Source: Streptomyces griseoruber (GTDB lineage Bacteria; Actinomycetota; Actinomycetes; Streptomycetales; Streptomycetaceae). Taken from it: a DNA stretch of 64,000 nucleotides. The notes beneath the pieces are model-generated. The model did no database searches and had not been told where the DNA came from. It saw nothing but the letters and a program-made list of their open reading frames with translations. Below, in pieces: positions 9,145-17,212 of this stretch (within the stretch, counting starts at the first letter, position 1; the number at the start of each line of letters is the position of its first letter). The DNA is taken from assembly GCF_001514205.1 (NCBI RefSeq), contig NZ_KQ948782.1, forward strand, positions 156,559-220,558, read 5' to 3'. The position numbers and the translations under genes are program-made.

Positions 9145-10023
9145 ATGAGCAGACGAGCACAGCCCGGCAGGCCCGGAACGGCCCGCCGGACCATGAACCC
9201 CGCGGAGAGCAACCGCCTCTTCGTGTACGAGTACGACCGGGGCAGCAACTACGAGGAGGACACCCGGCTCACCGCCGCACTGTCGGCGCTGCTGCCGGAG
9301 GACGAACTGGTCCACCCGGACCAGCGGCTGTTCCAGACGGTCCATCTGATCACCGAGTACGCGTGGTGCGAGATGCACTACGAGATGCGGCGGGCGGCCC
9401 AGGGGCTGGGCGGGCGCGACTACCTCCTCGCCGCCCAGCTGCTGGAACGCGCGGCCGCGACGGGAGACGTCGCGGTCCGGGCCCTGTGCGTGCTGCTGGA
9501 CTTCCTGCCGCAGGAGAGCCTGCTGCGGATGCGCGAGACCTTCCCGGAGAACACCACCGGTCTCGACTCGCCCGGCGCCCGCAATCTGCGCCGTGCGGCC
9601 GCCGCGCTGTGGCAGGAGACGGAGGCCGCCCTCGCCCGCGAGGGGATCGGCATGCGTGAAGTCGTCACGGCGCAGGGCCGCGCCGCGTCCCCGGCCCGCG
9701 AGGACCGGGCCCCCGACCTCGCCCTCGTACGGCAGGCGCTGCTCAGGCTGGACGGCGCGGTCGCCGCGTGGAAGCACCACCATCTGCGGCTGGTGTGGTC
9801 CCAACTCGGCGGCCACCCCGAGACCGCCCCTGCCAACGCCCCCGCCACCGGCCCGGCCGCCGGCCCCTCGGTCGGCCGTGACGACCTGCCCAAGAGCCTG
9901 CGCGGCCAGTCCACGGCGGGCGTCCGTGCCATGGCCGAGCGGAGCCTCTTCCCGCGGCTGTGGGACTCCGTGGACGACACCTACCGGGCGTTGGTGCCCG
10001 ACGAGCAGACACCGCCCGCCTGA
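9145..10023 (+). CDS. Tryptophan 2,3-dioxygenase-superfamily heme oxygenase (B)
   Basis: 292 residues from the ATG at 9145 (GGAGG 13 bases upstream) or 276 from the ATG at 9193, giving MNPAESNRLFVYEYDRG. It is a short, divergent TDO-like protein. HPDQRLFQTVHLITEYAWCEMHYEM parallels the TDO helix (HDELLFxxxHQxxELWFKQ). LLDFLPQESLLRMRETFP parallels the FRxxL segment. AWKHHHLRLVW parallels the heme-ligand helix. The GTGG loop of true TDO is absent (replaced by LGGHPETAPAN...), so the reaction is probably not simple 2,3-cleavage. PrnB and the SfmD/LmbB2 tyrosine hydroxylases belong to the same superfamily and have similar size. It sits between the larger paralogue and a free carrier protein, which suggests both act on a tethered or tailored aromatic amino acid. 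Confidence 0.65.
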   Translation: MSRRAQPGRPGTARRTMNPAESNRLFVYEYDRGSNYEEDTRLTAALSALLPEDELVHPDQRLFQTVHLITEYAWCEMHYEMRRAAQGLGGRDYLLAAQLLERAAATGDVAVRALCVLLDFLPQESLLRMRETFPENTTGLDSPGARNLRRAAAALWQETEAALAREGIGMREVVTAQGRAASPAREDRAPDLALVRQALLRLDGAVAAWKHHHLRLVWSQLGGHPETAPANAPATGPAAGPSVGRDDLPKSLRGQSTAGVRAMAERSLFPRLWDSVDDTYRALVPDEQTPPA

Positions 10024-10086
10024 GCGGACGAGCGCCGATCCCCCGCGGGACACGGCCAAGACGAGAAACGGAAGGACACGACTGCC

Positions 10087-10341
10087 GTGACGGCGACCGA
10101 ATCCGAGACACGCGGCACCGGCGCGCTCACCGCCCTGGTGCGCAAGGCCTGGGCCGACGCGCTCGGGCACGACGAATTCACCGACGAGGACCACTTCTTC
10201 CAGGTCGGCGGCCACTCCCTGGGCGCCCTGCACGTGGTCAGGGACCTGGGCGCGGAGCTGGACCGGAAGATCCCGGTGCGCACCCTCTTCCGCAACCCCA
10301 CGGTGCGCGAGCTGGCCGAGACGCTGGCGGCCGAGGCGTGA
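10087..10341 (+). CDS. Free-standing peptidyl/acyl carrier protein
   Basis: 84 residues from GTG with GGAAGGA upstream. The phosphopantetheine site is GGHSLGALHVV (Ser about residue 43), preceded by FTDEDHFFQVG, and the fold length is exactly one carrier domain. Its stop overlaps the GTG of the C-A-T-KS gene (GTGA). A discrete carrier beside two oxygenases and an NRPS usually holds an amino acid during modification before transfer. Which A domain charges it cannot be read; the in-cluster stand-alone A enzyme and the A domain of the next protein are both candidates. Confidence 0.93.
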   Translation: MTATESETRGTGALTALVRKAWADALGHDEFTDEDHFFQVGGHSLGALHVVRDLGAELDRKIPVRTLFRNPTVRELAETLAAEA

Positions 10342-13300
10342 GCGGCCCCACGGCGGGGCTGCCGGTCTCGGCCGCCCAGACGGAGATCTGGCTCGCGGAC
10401 CGCAGCGAGCCGGAGTCGGGCCGCTACAACGTACCGCTGGCCCTGGAGTTCCTCGGCGACCTCGACGTCCCGGCCCTGCGGGCGGCCCTCGCCGGCCTGC
10501 TGGTGCGACGGCCCGCGCTGGCAGGTCGCTTCGACACCGACGACGGCGAACTCCGGTTCCGCCCGGAGCCGGCGGCGCCGCTTCCGCTGAGCGTCGTACG
10601 GCGGTCCGGCTCGTGCCGCTCCGAAGCCGCGCGGGAGGAGGCGGTCCGGGCGGCGCAGCGTCCCCTGGACCTGAGCGGCGCGCCCCTGCTGCGGGCCGAG
10701 GCACTGCTCCACGACGACGGCGCCCTGGTCGTCCTGACGGTGCATCACATCGTGGCCGACGGGCGTACCTTGGACGTCCTCGCGGCCGACGTGCTCGCCG
10801 CCTACCGCACCCGTGCCGCCACCGCCGCCGGCTCCGGAGCCGCCACCGCCGCCACCGCCGCCACGGAAGCCACGGAAGCCACGGAAGCCACGGAAGCCAC
10901 GGGAGCCGCAGCGGCCGCGGAAGCCGTGGCGCCCGGCCTCACCGGGCACGCACCGGCCGCCCACTGGCGGGACCTCCTCGCCGACGACCCCGTCGCCCTC
11001 GGCCCGCTGCCCGACCTGGTCCGGGCCGAGCAGCGGCTGCGGGGCACGGCCGGCTGGGTCAAGCGCACCCTGTCCCCGGAGCGCCTCACCGCCGTGCGCG
11101 AGGTCGCCGTCCGTCACTCCGTCTCGCCGGCCGTCGTGCTGCTGGCCGCGTGGAGCCTGCTGCTGCACGCCTGGTCCGGCGAGGGCGACGGTGTGCTGGG
11201 CATGCCCTTCGCGGGCCGTGACGAGCCGGGCAGCGAGGACGCGGTGGGGCTGTTCACCCGGGTGCTGCCGGTCCGCAGCCGCATGGCCGCCGACGACGAG
11301 TTCGGCGCCTACGCACAGCGGTTGGGCGAACAGGTCCTGGACTCCATGGAGGCGCTCGCCACCGACGGACCCCCGCCCCCGGCGGCGACTCCGCCGTACC
11401 GTGCGGTGTTCCTGCACCAGCCGCACACCGGCGGCGCCGAGGAGGTGCCCGGAGCCACCGTGCGCGTGGTGCACCTGGACACCGCCTCGGCGAAGTACGA
11501 CCTCGCCCTGGCCGCCCTGGAGCACACCGACCGGCTGGAACTGCGCATCGACTACGACGCCGGCCTGTACACCGGGACCTCCGCCGCGTTGATGGCCCGT
11601 CAGCTCGACACGCTGCTGTCGGCCGCCGGGCGCCCGGGCGCCCGCTGCGGGGAACTGCTGGCCGCGCTGGCCGAAGCACCCGGAGGCGGCACCGAGGCCC
11701 CGGACGCCGAGGACACCGCCCCGCGGACCGGGGTGCCCGAACTGGTCCTGCGGGAGGCCCGCCGCGCACCCGACGCCGTCGCCGTCGTGCACGGCGAGCA
11801 CACCCTCACCTACCGCGCCCTCACCGAGAACGCCGCCCGCGCCGCGCACTGGCTCCGGTCCGAGGCCGGCGTCCGGGACGGGGACCTGGTCGCGCTGCTG
11901 CTGCGGCCCGGGACGCACACGATCACCGCGATGCTGGCCGTCGCCATGGCCGGAGCCGCGTATCTGCCGCTCGACCCCGACCACCCCGAGGCCCGGCTGC
12001 GCCTGGTCCTGGACGACGCCCGCCCCCGGCTGCTCATCGCCGAGACGGACGGAACGGCAGGGGTGCCGGACGGCCTGCCCGTCCACACCCCGCAGGCCAT
12101 CGCCCGCGCGGCAGCGGTCCTCCCCACCACGCCGCCCGCCGTCGACATCCGGCCCTCCGGCGTGTTCAACGTCCTCTACACCTCGGGCTCCACCGGCCGT
12201 CCCAAGGGCGTCCTGCTGCACCACGGCGGCGTGGCGCGCCTGATGCACCGGCCCGACTTCCTGCCGCTCGGACCCGACGACACCGTCTCCCACCTCTCCC
12301 CGCTCAACTTCGACGGCGCGACCTACGAGATCTGGGGCGCCCTCACGCACGGCGCCCGGCTGGCCGTCCTCGACAAGGAACTCGTCCTCGACCCGCCCGC
12401 CCTGCGCACCGCCCTGCGCGACCTGGGCGTGACGACCCTGCTGGTCACCACCCCGCTGCTCAACCGCCTGATCGAGGACGCACCCGACCTCCTCCAGACA
12501 CTGCGCCGGGTGTACTTCGGCGGCGAACTGGTCTCCGTACCGCATCTGCGCAAGGCGCTGCGCTGGGCCCGTCCCGGCACCCTGCTGCACAGCTACGGCC
12601 CCACGGAGAACTCCTTCACCTCCACCTGGTTCCCCGTCGAGGAGGTGCCCGAGGCCGCCCGCACCCTGTCCATCGGCGCCCCGGTCCCCGGCACCCGCGC
12701 CCACGTCGTCTTCGAGGACACCCTCGTCCCCGCGCCGCCGTACATGCCCGGCGAACTCGTCCTCGGCGGCAGCGGTGTCGCCCTCGGCTACCTCGGCGAC
12801 CCCGCCCGCACCGCCGAGCGGTTCTGGGCCGACCCGTTCGGCGTCGAGCCGGGCGGCAGGCTCTACCGCACCGGCGACCGGGTGCGGTGGACCGCCGACG
12901 GCCGGCTGGAGTTCATCGGGCGGGCCGACAACCAGATCAAGATCCGCAGCCAGCGGGTCGAGCTGGGCGAGGTCGAGTCCGCCCTGCGCGCCCACCCCGA
13001 CGTCACCGCGGCCTTCGTCACCAGCCGCCGCAACGCGCGGGACGAGAAGGAGATCGTCGGCTACGCGGTGCTCGCCCGCCCCGGCGACCGGCCGGAGGTC
13101 CTGCGGCACCTGCGGGCGAGCCTGCCGGCGTACGCCGTCCCCTCCCACCTGATCGTCCTCGACGCACTCCCGCTCACCCCCAACGGCAAGATCGACCGCC
13201 GCCGCCTGCCCGGCCCCGAGGACACCCCGGCGCCGGCCCGGCCCGAGACCCGCGCCGCCACCGCCCCCGCGCCGGGCCCCGGTGACACCGTCCACGACGC

Positions 13301-14828
13301 GTGGCGGGAGGTGCTGGGCGAGCGGGACTTCGGCCCCGACGACAACTTCTTCGACGTCGGCGGACACTCGCTCCTCCTGGTCCGGCTCCAGGCGGCACTG
13401 CGCCGCACCACCGGGACCAGGCCCTCCATCGCCGATCTGCTGCGCCACACCACCGTCCGGTCGCAGACCCGGCTGCTCGGCGGCGACGGAAGCGACGGCC
13501 CACGCCCGGCCGCCCCCCGCCGCACGGGCTTCGCCGTGCCGACCGGGGCGGACGAGGACGCCGTCGCCGTCATCGGCATGGGCGCGCGGTTCGCCGGCGC
13601 GGCCGACCTGGCCGCCTTCTGGGACAACCTGCGCACCGGACGGGACTGCTTCACCGAGGGACCCGGACCGCTCGTCACCGAACTGCCCGACGGGCAGCGG
13701 CGGGTGGCGCGCTGGGGCATGGCCGCCGAGGGCGCACGCTACGACGCCGACCTCCTCGGCTTCGGCGAGGACGACCTGCGCCACGGCGACCCCCAGCAGG
13801 GAGTACTGCACGAGGTCCTGTGGTCGGCCGTGGAGGACGCCTCCCTGCGCCTGTCCGACATCGCCTCCCGCACCAGCCTCTACGCCGGCTGCCCCAAGGT
13901 CCTCGACACCGACCCCGAGGCCCGGGTGGACGACGTCGTCAACGCCGACCCCACCTTCGTCGCCTCCCGCTTCGCCTATCTGCACGACCTGTGGGGCGAG
14001 GCCCTGCTGCTCGACACCGCCTGCTCCACCGGCCTGTACGCGGTCCACCTCGCCTGCCGCAGCCTGCTCACCGGCAGCAGCGACTACGCCCTCGCCGGCG
14101 CGGTCTCCCTCGACCCGGCCTCCGACGGCAGCTACCGCTACCGTCCGGGCTTCCTCTACGCCGACGACGGCATGTGCCGGCCCTTCGACCGGCGCGCCTC
14201 CGGGACCGTGGGCGGTTTCGGCGCCGGAGCGGTGCTGCTGCGCCGTCTCGCCGACGCCGAACGCGACGGGGACCCGGTGTACGCGGTGATCCGGGGGAGC
14301 GCGGTCAACAACGACGGCAAAGCACGCATCGGCTACTCGGCACCCGGTGTCGAGGGCCAGTCGCGGGTCATCCGTGACGCCCTGGCGGCCGCCGGAGTCA
14401 GCGGCGCCGACATCGGTTTCGTCGAGGCCCACGGCACCGGGACCCGGCTCGGCGACGCCATCGAGATCACGGCCCTCGCCGACGCCCTGGGCCGGTCGGG
14501 CCCGCCGGTGGCCGTCGGATCGGTCAAGGCCTCCATCGGGCACTGCAACACCGCCGCCGGGATCGCCGGATTCATCAAGGCCGTGCTCGCCGTCCACCAC
14601 GGCCACCTGCCCGCCACCCCCAACGTCGCCGAGCCCATCGACGAGCTGGCCCCCGGCGGCCGGCTGTCCCTGCTGGGCGAGGGCCGCGCCTGGACCGGAC
14701 GGGCCGACCGGCCGCGCACGGCCGGCGTCAGCGCCTTCGGGGTGGGCGGCACCAACGCCCACGTGGTGGTGCAGCAGCACCGGGCCGCTCCGGCGGCGGC
14801 CCTCCTCCCGCAGCCGGAAAGGGTGTGA
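10338..14828 (+). CDS. Hybrid NRPS-PKS: C-A-T-KS
   Basis: 1496 residues from a GTG overlapping the previous stop. Domains: C about 8-440 with HHIVADG at 136-142; A about 465-970 with YTSGSTGRPKGV, YGPTENS and the NGKIDRR lysine motif; T about 975-1060 with DNFFDVGGHS; KS about 1075-1485. The KS keeps the full catalytic set: Cys1229 in DTACSTG, His in VEAHGTGT and His in GHCNTAAG. The KS groups by eye with hybrid-type KSs (the GHxNTAAG signature). The protein ends right after the KS; no AT, KR, ACP or TE follows. Tentative A-domain code read by eye is D-G-Y-V-Y-G-S-F-T-K, which I cannot assign. An Ala-Thr-Glu tandem repeat interrupts the C domain near residues 175-195. Confidence 0.93.
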   Translation: MSGPTAGLPVSAAQTEIWLADRSEPESGRYNVPLALEFLGDLDVPALRAALAGLLVRRPALAGRFDTDDGELRFRPEPAAPLPLSVVRRSGSCRSEAAREEAVRAAQRPLDLSGAPLLRAEALLHDDGALVVLTVHHIVADGRTLDVLAADVLAAYRTRAATAAGSGAATAATAATEATEATEATEATGAAAAAEAVAPGLTGHAPAAHWRDLLADDPVALGPLPDLVRAEQRLRGTAGWVKRTLSPERLTAVREVAVRHSVSPAVVLLAAWSLLLHAWSGEGDGVLGMPFAGRDEPGSEDAVGLFTRVLPVRSRMAADDEFGAYAQRLGEQVLDSMEALATDGPPPPAATPPYRAVFLHQPHTGGAEEVPGATVRVVHLDTASAKYDLALAALEHTDRLELRIDYDAGLYTGTSAALMARQLDTLLSAAGRPGARCGELLAALAEAPGGGTEAPDAEDTAPRTGVPELVLREARRAPDAVAVVHGEHTLTYRALTENAARAAHWLRSEAGVRDGDLVALLLRPGTHTITAMLAVAMAGAAYLPLDPDHPEARLRLVLDDARPRLLIAETDGTAGVPDGLPVHTPQAIARAAAVLPTTPPAVDIRPSGVFNVLYTSGSTGRPKGVLLHHGGVARLMHRPDFLPLGPDDTVSHLSPLNFDGATYEIWGALTHGARLAVLDKELVLDPPALRTALRDLGVTTLLVTTPLLNRLIEDAPDLLQTLRRVYFGGELVSVPHLRKALRWARPGTLLHSYGPTENSFTSTWFPVEEVPEAARTLSIGAPVPGTRAHVVFEDTLVPAPPYMPGELVLGGSGVALGYLGDPARTAERFWADPFGVEPGGRLYRTGDRVRWTADGRLEFIGRADNQIKIRSQRVELGEVESALRAHPDVTAAFVTSRRNARDEKEIVGYAVLARPGDRPEVLRHLRASLPAYAVPSHLIVLDALPLTPNGKIDRRRLPGPEDTPAPARPETRAATAPAPGPGDTVHDAWREVLGERDFGPDDNFFDVGGHSLLLVRLQAALRRTTGTRPSIADLLRHTTVRSQTRLLGGDGSDGPRPAAPRRTGFAVPTGADEDAVAVIGMGARFAGAADLAAFWDNLRTGRDCFTEGPGPLVTELPDGQRRVARWGMAAEGARYDADLLGFGEDDLRHGDPQQGVLHEVLWSAVEDASLRLSDIASRTSLYAGCPKVLDTDPEARVDDVVNADPTFVASRFAYLHDLWGEALLLDTACSTGLYAVHLACRSLLTGSSDYALAGAVSLDPASDGSYRYRPGFLYADDGMCRPFDRRASGTVGGFGAGAVLLRRLADAERDGDPVYAVIRGSAVNNDGKARIGYSAPGVEGQSRVIRDALAAAGVSGADIGFVEAHGTGTRLGDAIEITALADALGRSGPPVAVGSVKASIGHCNTAAGIAGFIKAVLAVHHGHLPATPNVAEPIDELAPGGRLSLLGEGRAWTGRADRPRTAGVSAFGVGGTNAHVVVQQHRAAPAAALLPQPERV
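10861..10904 (+). repeat. 9-bp tandem repeat (CCACGGAAG)n inside the C domain
   Basis: Four copies of a 9-base unit plus a variant encode an in-frame (Ala-Thr-Glu)n stretch, preceded and followed by Ala-rich low complexity. It falls shortly after the HHxxxDG helix of the condensation domain. Repeat number can change without a frameshift. Confidence 0.85.
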
Positions 14829-14834
14829 CCCACG

Positions 14835-16151
14835 GTGAACCGACCCCCGACCCCGACGGACCCCCTCCGGGTGCTGGCCGTGTCCGCCCGGGACCCCGAG
14901 TCCCTGGCCGAGACGCGCCGCCGTCTGGCGGCATGGCTGGAGAGCACGCCGGACGCCGGCCTCGACGACGTCGCCCTGACGCTGTGGACCGGCCGGGAAC
15001 GCTTCCCCTGCCGGGACGCCGTCACCGCCCGCTCGGCCGCCGAGGCCGTCGCCGCCCTGCTGACGGGCCCCACCACAACCCCCTCGCCCGTGCGGGCCCC
15101 GGGCGGCGGACCCCTGCTGCTGCTCGACGGCACGGCGTCGGCCCTGGCGCCGGTGGACCTGCCCGAGGTGGCCGACGCCCTGCGGCTCGCCCGCGAACAC
15201 GCCGACTGCGCGGCCGCCCGTACCGTCGCCGTCCTCCACGGCCTGGTGACCTGGCTGCGCGCTCGCGGTGTGACCCCGTGCGCCATACGGGGCACGGGTC
15301 CCGGCGCCCTCGCCGCCGCCGCGGCACGCGGCGACCTCCCCCTGACCGACGCCCTCCTCGCCGCGGCGACGGGCACCCCGGCCACCGGCGAGCAACTCCC
15401 GGAGGAGCACGCCGACACCCCGATCGTCCGCATCGGCACACCCCACCCGGACGCGACCGACGCGCTCGTCCTCGACCCGGCCGACGGCGCGTCCCCCGCG
15501 CGGCTGCTCGCCGCCCTGTGGCGGCAGGGCTACGACGTCGACACCTCGCTCGGCCGCCCCGGGCGCCGGGTCCGGCTGCCCGGCCATCCGTTCCGGCGCC
15601 GCGAACCCGGCGGGTCCGCTCCGGCCGACGCGTCCGCGACGCGCGCTCTCACGCCGTACGAACAGCGCTGGCTGTTCTACGACCTGGTCCGGCACGGCTC
15701 CTCCGGTGACCACAACGCGGCCGTCGCGGCCGTCGTCCCCGGACCGCCCCCCGCGCCGGACGCCCTCAGCGCCGCCTTCACCGAACTCCAGCACCGGCAC
15801 CCGGCCCTGCGCACCGTCTTCGCCGAACCGGGCGGCCGATGGCGAGCCCGCACCCTGCCCACCCCGCAAGCCCGGCCGGCCCACCTCGCCCCCGACCCGG
15901 ACGGCGGCCCGCAAGCCCTGCGGACGGCGGTCCTGGACCAGGCACGACAGCCGCTGCGGCTGCGCGACTCGCCCCTGGTGCGCTGCTGTCTGCGCGCCGG
16001 ACCCGCCCACTGGGCGCTGGCGCTGGCCGTCTACGAACCGCTCACCGCCACGCTCGACCTCCGGCAGCTGCTCGACGAACTCCTCGGCCTGGCCCAGACC
16101 GACGCCGCCCCGCGACCCTCCTTCGCCCGACACGGAACGGAATCACGATGA
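14835..16151 (+). CDS. Degenerate acyltransferase plus half condensation domain
   Basis: 438 residues. Residues 10-75 look like the KS-AT linker (LRVLAVSARDPESLAETRRRL, WTGRERFPCR). Residues about 125-180 follow the AT fold, but the nucleophile elbow GHSxG is replaced by GTGPGAL (153-158) with no Ser. Residues 229-257 look like the post-AT linker (LWRQGYDVD...RVRLPGHPFRR). From 272 the N-terminal half of a C domain begins (LTPYEQRWLFYDLVRHGS, FTELQHRHPALRTVF). The HHxxxDG position reads VYEPLTAT (about 399-406) and the C-terminal half is absent. So neither an active AT nor an active C domain is expected. GGAAAGGG precedes the GTG; the stop overlaps the next ATG. It could be a decaying module end or a repurposed non-catalytic interaction subunit. 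Confidence 0.8.
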   Translation: MNRPPTPTDPLRVLAVSARDPESLAETRRRLAAWLESTPDAGLDDVALTLWTGRERFPCRDAVTARSAAEAVAALLTGPTTTPSPVRAPGGGPLLLLDGTASALAPVDLPEVADALRLAREHADCAAARTVAVLHGLVTWLRARGVTPCAIRGTGPGALAAAAARGDLPLTDALLAAATGTPATGEQLPEEHADTPIVRIGTPHPDATDALVLDPADGASPARLLAALWRQGYDVDTSLGRPGRRVRLPGHPFRRREPGGSAPADASATRALTPYEQRWLFYDLVRHGSSGDHNAAVAAVVPGPPPAPDALSAAFTELQHRHPALRTVFAEPGGRWRARTLPTPQARPAHLAPDPDGGPQALRTAVLDQARQPLRLRDSPLVRCCLRAGPAHWALALAVYEPLTATLDLRQLLDELLGLAQTDAAPRPSFARHGTESR

Positions 16152-17212
16152 CGCTCCTGCACACCCCGCCGCACACGCTGCCCGCCGACTGGTACGGCGC
16201 CGCGCCCGCCCCGATCGGTGTCGACCAGGCCTTCAACGGCTATGTCGCCGCCACCGTCGTGCACACCCTCGACCGGCTCGGCGTCTGGGACCTGCTGGCC
16301 GCCGACCCCCGCCTGGACATCGCCGGCTTCGTGCGCTCCGCCGGGCCCGCCGTCCGCGACCGCGTCGTCCGCGAGGTCCTGCGCGCCGCCGCCGTCTGCG
16401 GCTGGCTGCGGCTGGAGGACGGCGGCGACACGGCCGTCCTCACCGACGCCGGACGCGAGACGCTCCGGATGCGCGGCTACTTCACCTGGGCCGTCGGCGG
16501 CTACAGCGACCTCTTCTCCGGTGCCGCCCGGCTGGCCACCGGCGAGGCCACCTTCGGCGAGACCCTGCTGCGCGACGAGGCGATGGTCGCCCTCGGCTCC
16601 GGCCAGAACGACCGCTCCTTCATGTCCACCACCCTCGACGAGGTCCTCGACGGCATCGACTTCCACACCCTCGCCGACCTGGGCAGCGGCATCTCCGCCC
16701 GGGTCAGCCGGGTCGTCGGCGCCCGCCCCGGCACCCGCGGCCTCGGCCTGGACATCAGCGGCCCCGCCACCGAACTCGGCCACCGCACCATCGCCGAGGC
16801 CGGCCTGACGGACCGGGTCCGGGCGATCCGCACCGACGTGCTCGACGTGTGCCACCGCGAGGCCCACCGTGACGCCATCGCCGAGGTGGACACGGTGATG
16901 AGCTTCTTCCTGCTGCACGACCTGCTCGCCGACCCCGGGACCCGCCCCCAGCTGTTCACCCGGCTGCGCGAGGCGTTCCCGGCCGCCCGGACCTTCGTCC
17001 TCGCCGACACCATGCTCCGCCCCGACGCCGAGGGCTCCGCCACCCTGCCGGTGTTCTCCCTCGGCTACGAACTCGCCCACGCCCTCATGGGCGTACCGCT
17101 GCACACCAAGGAGACGTACGAGGAGCTGTTCGCCGCCGCCGGACTGCACCCGGTCCGCACGGTCCCGTTCGGCACCCCGCACTCGTGGCTGTACGTCCTG
17201 GAGGCGCGGTGA
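16148..17212 (+). CDS. MppJ-type alpha-keto acid C-methyltransferase
   Basis: 354 residues, ATG overlapping the upstream stop (ATGA). The N-terminal third is a dimerisation/winged-helix region (NGYVAATVVHTLDRLGVWDLL). The SAM site is ADLGSGISARVS near residue 176, followed by GTRGLGLDIS. The C-terminal stretch TLPVFSLGYELAHALMGV closely resembles the corresponding metal/keto-acid region of MppJ, the phenylpyruvate C-methyltransferase of mannopeptimycin biosynthesis. By that family link it should methylate the beta carbon of an aryl-pyruvate (phenyl- or indolepyruvate). The cupin (20607) and aminotransferase (21008) in the same operon complete a set known from beta-methyltryptophan pathways. 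Confidence 0.82.
   Translation: MTLLHTPPHTLPADWYGAAPAPIGVDQAFNGYVAATVVHTLDRLGVWDLLAADPRLDIAGFVRSAGPAVRDRVVREVLRAAAVCGWLRLEDGGDTAVLTDAGRETLRMRGYFTWAVGGYSDLFSGAARLATGEATFGETLLRDEAMVALGSGQNDRSFMSTTLDEVLDGIDFHTLADLGSGISARVSRVVGARPGTRGLGLDISGPATELGHRTIAEAGLTDRVRAIRTDVLDVCHREAHRDAIAEVDTVMSFFLLHDLLADPGTRPQLFTRLREAFPAARTFVLADTMLRPDAEGSATLPVFSLGYELAHALMGVPLHTKETYEELFAAAGLHPVRTVPFGTPHSWLYVLEAR

Noticed and set aside
9981..16133. A 2050-residue open frame on the minus strand
   Set aside because: Shadow of the C-A-T-KS region: Gly/Gln/Val-rich composition without any domain, antisense to clear NRPS/KS motifs; a GC-bias artefact.
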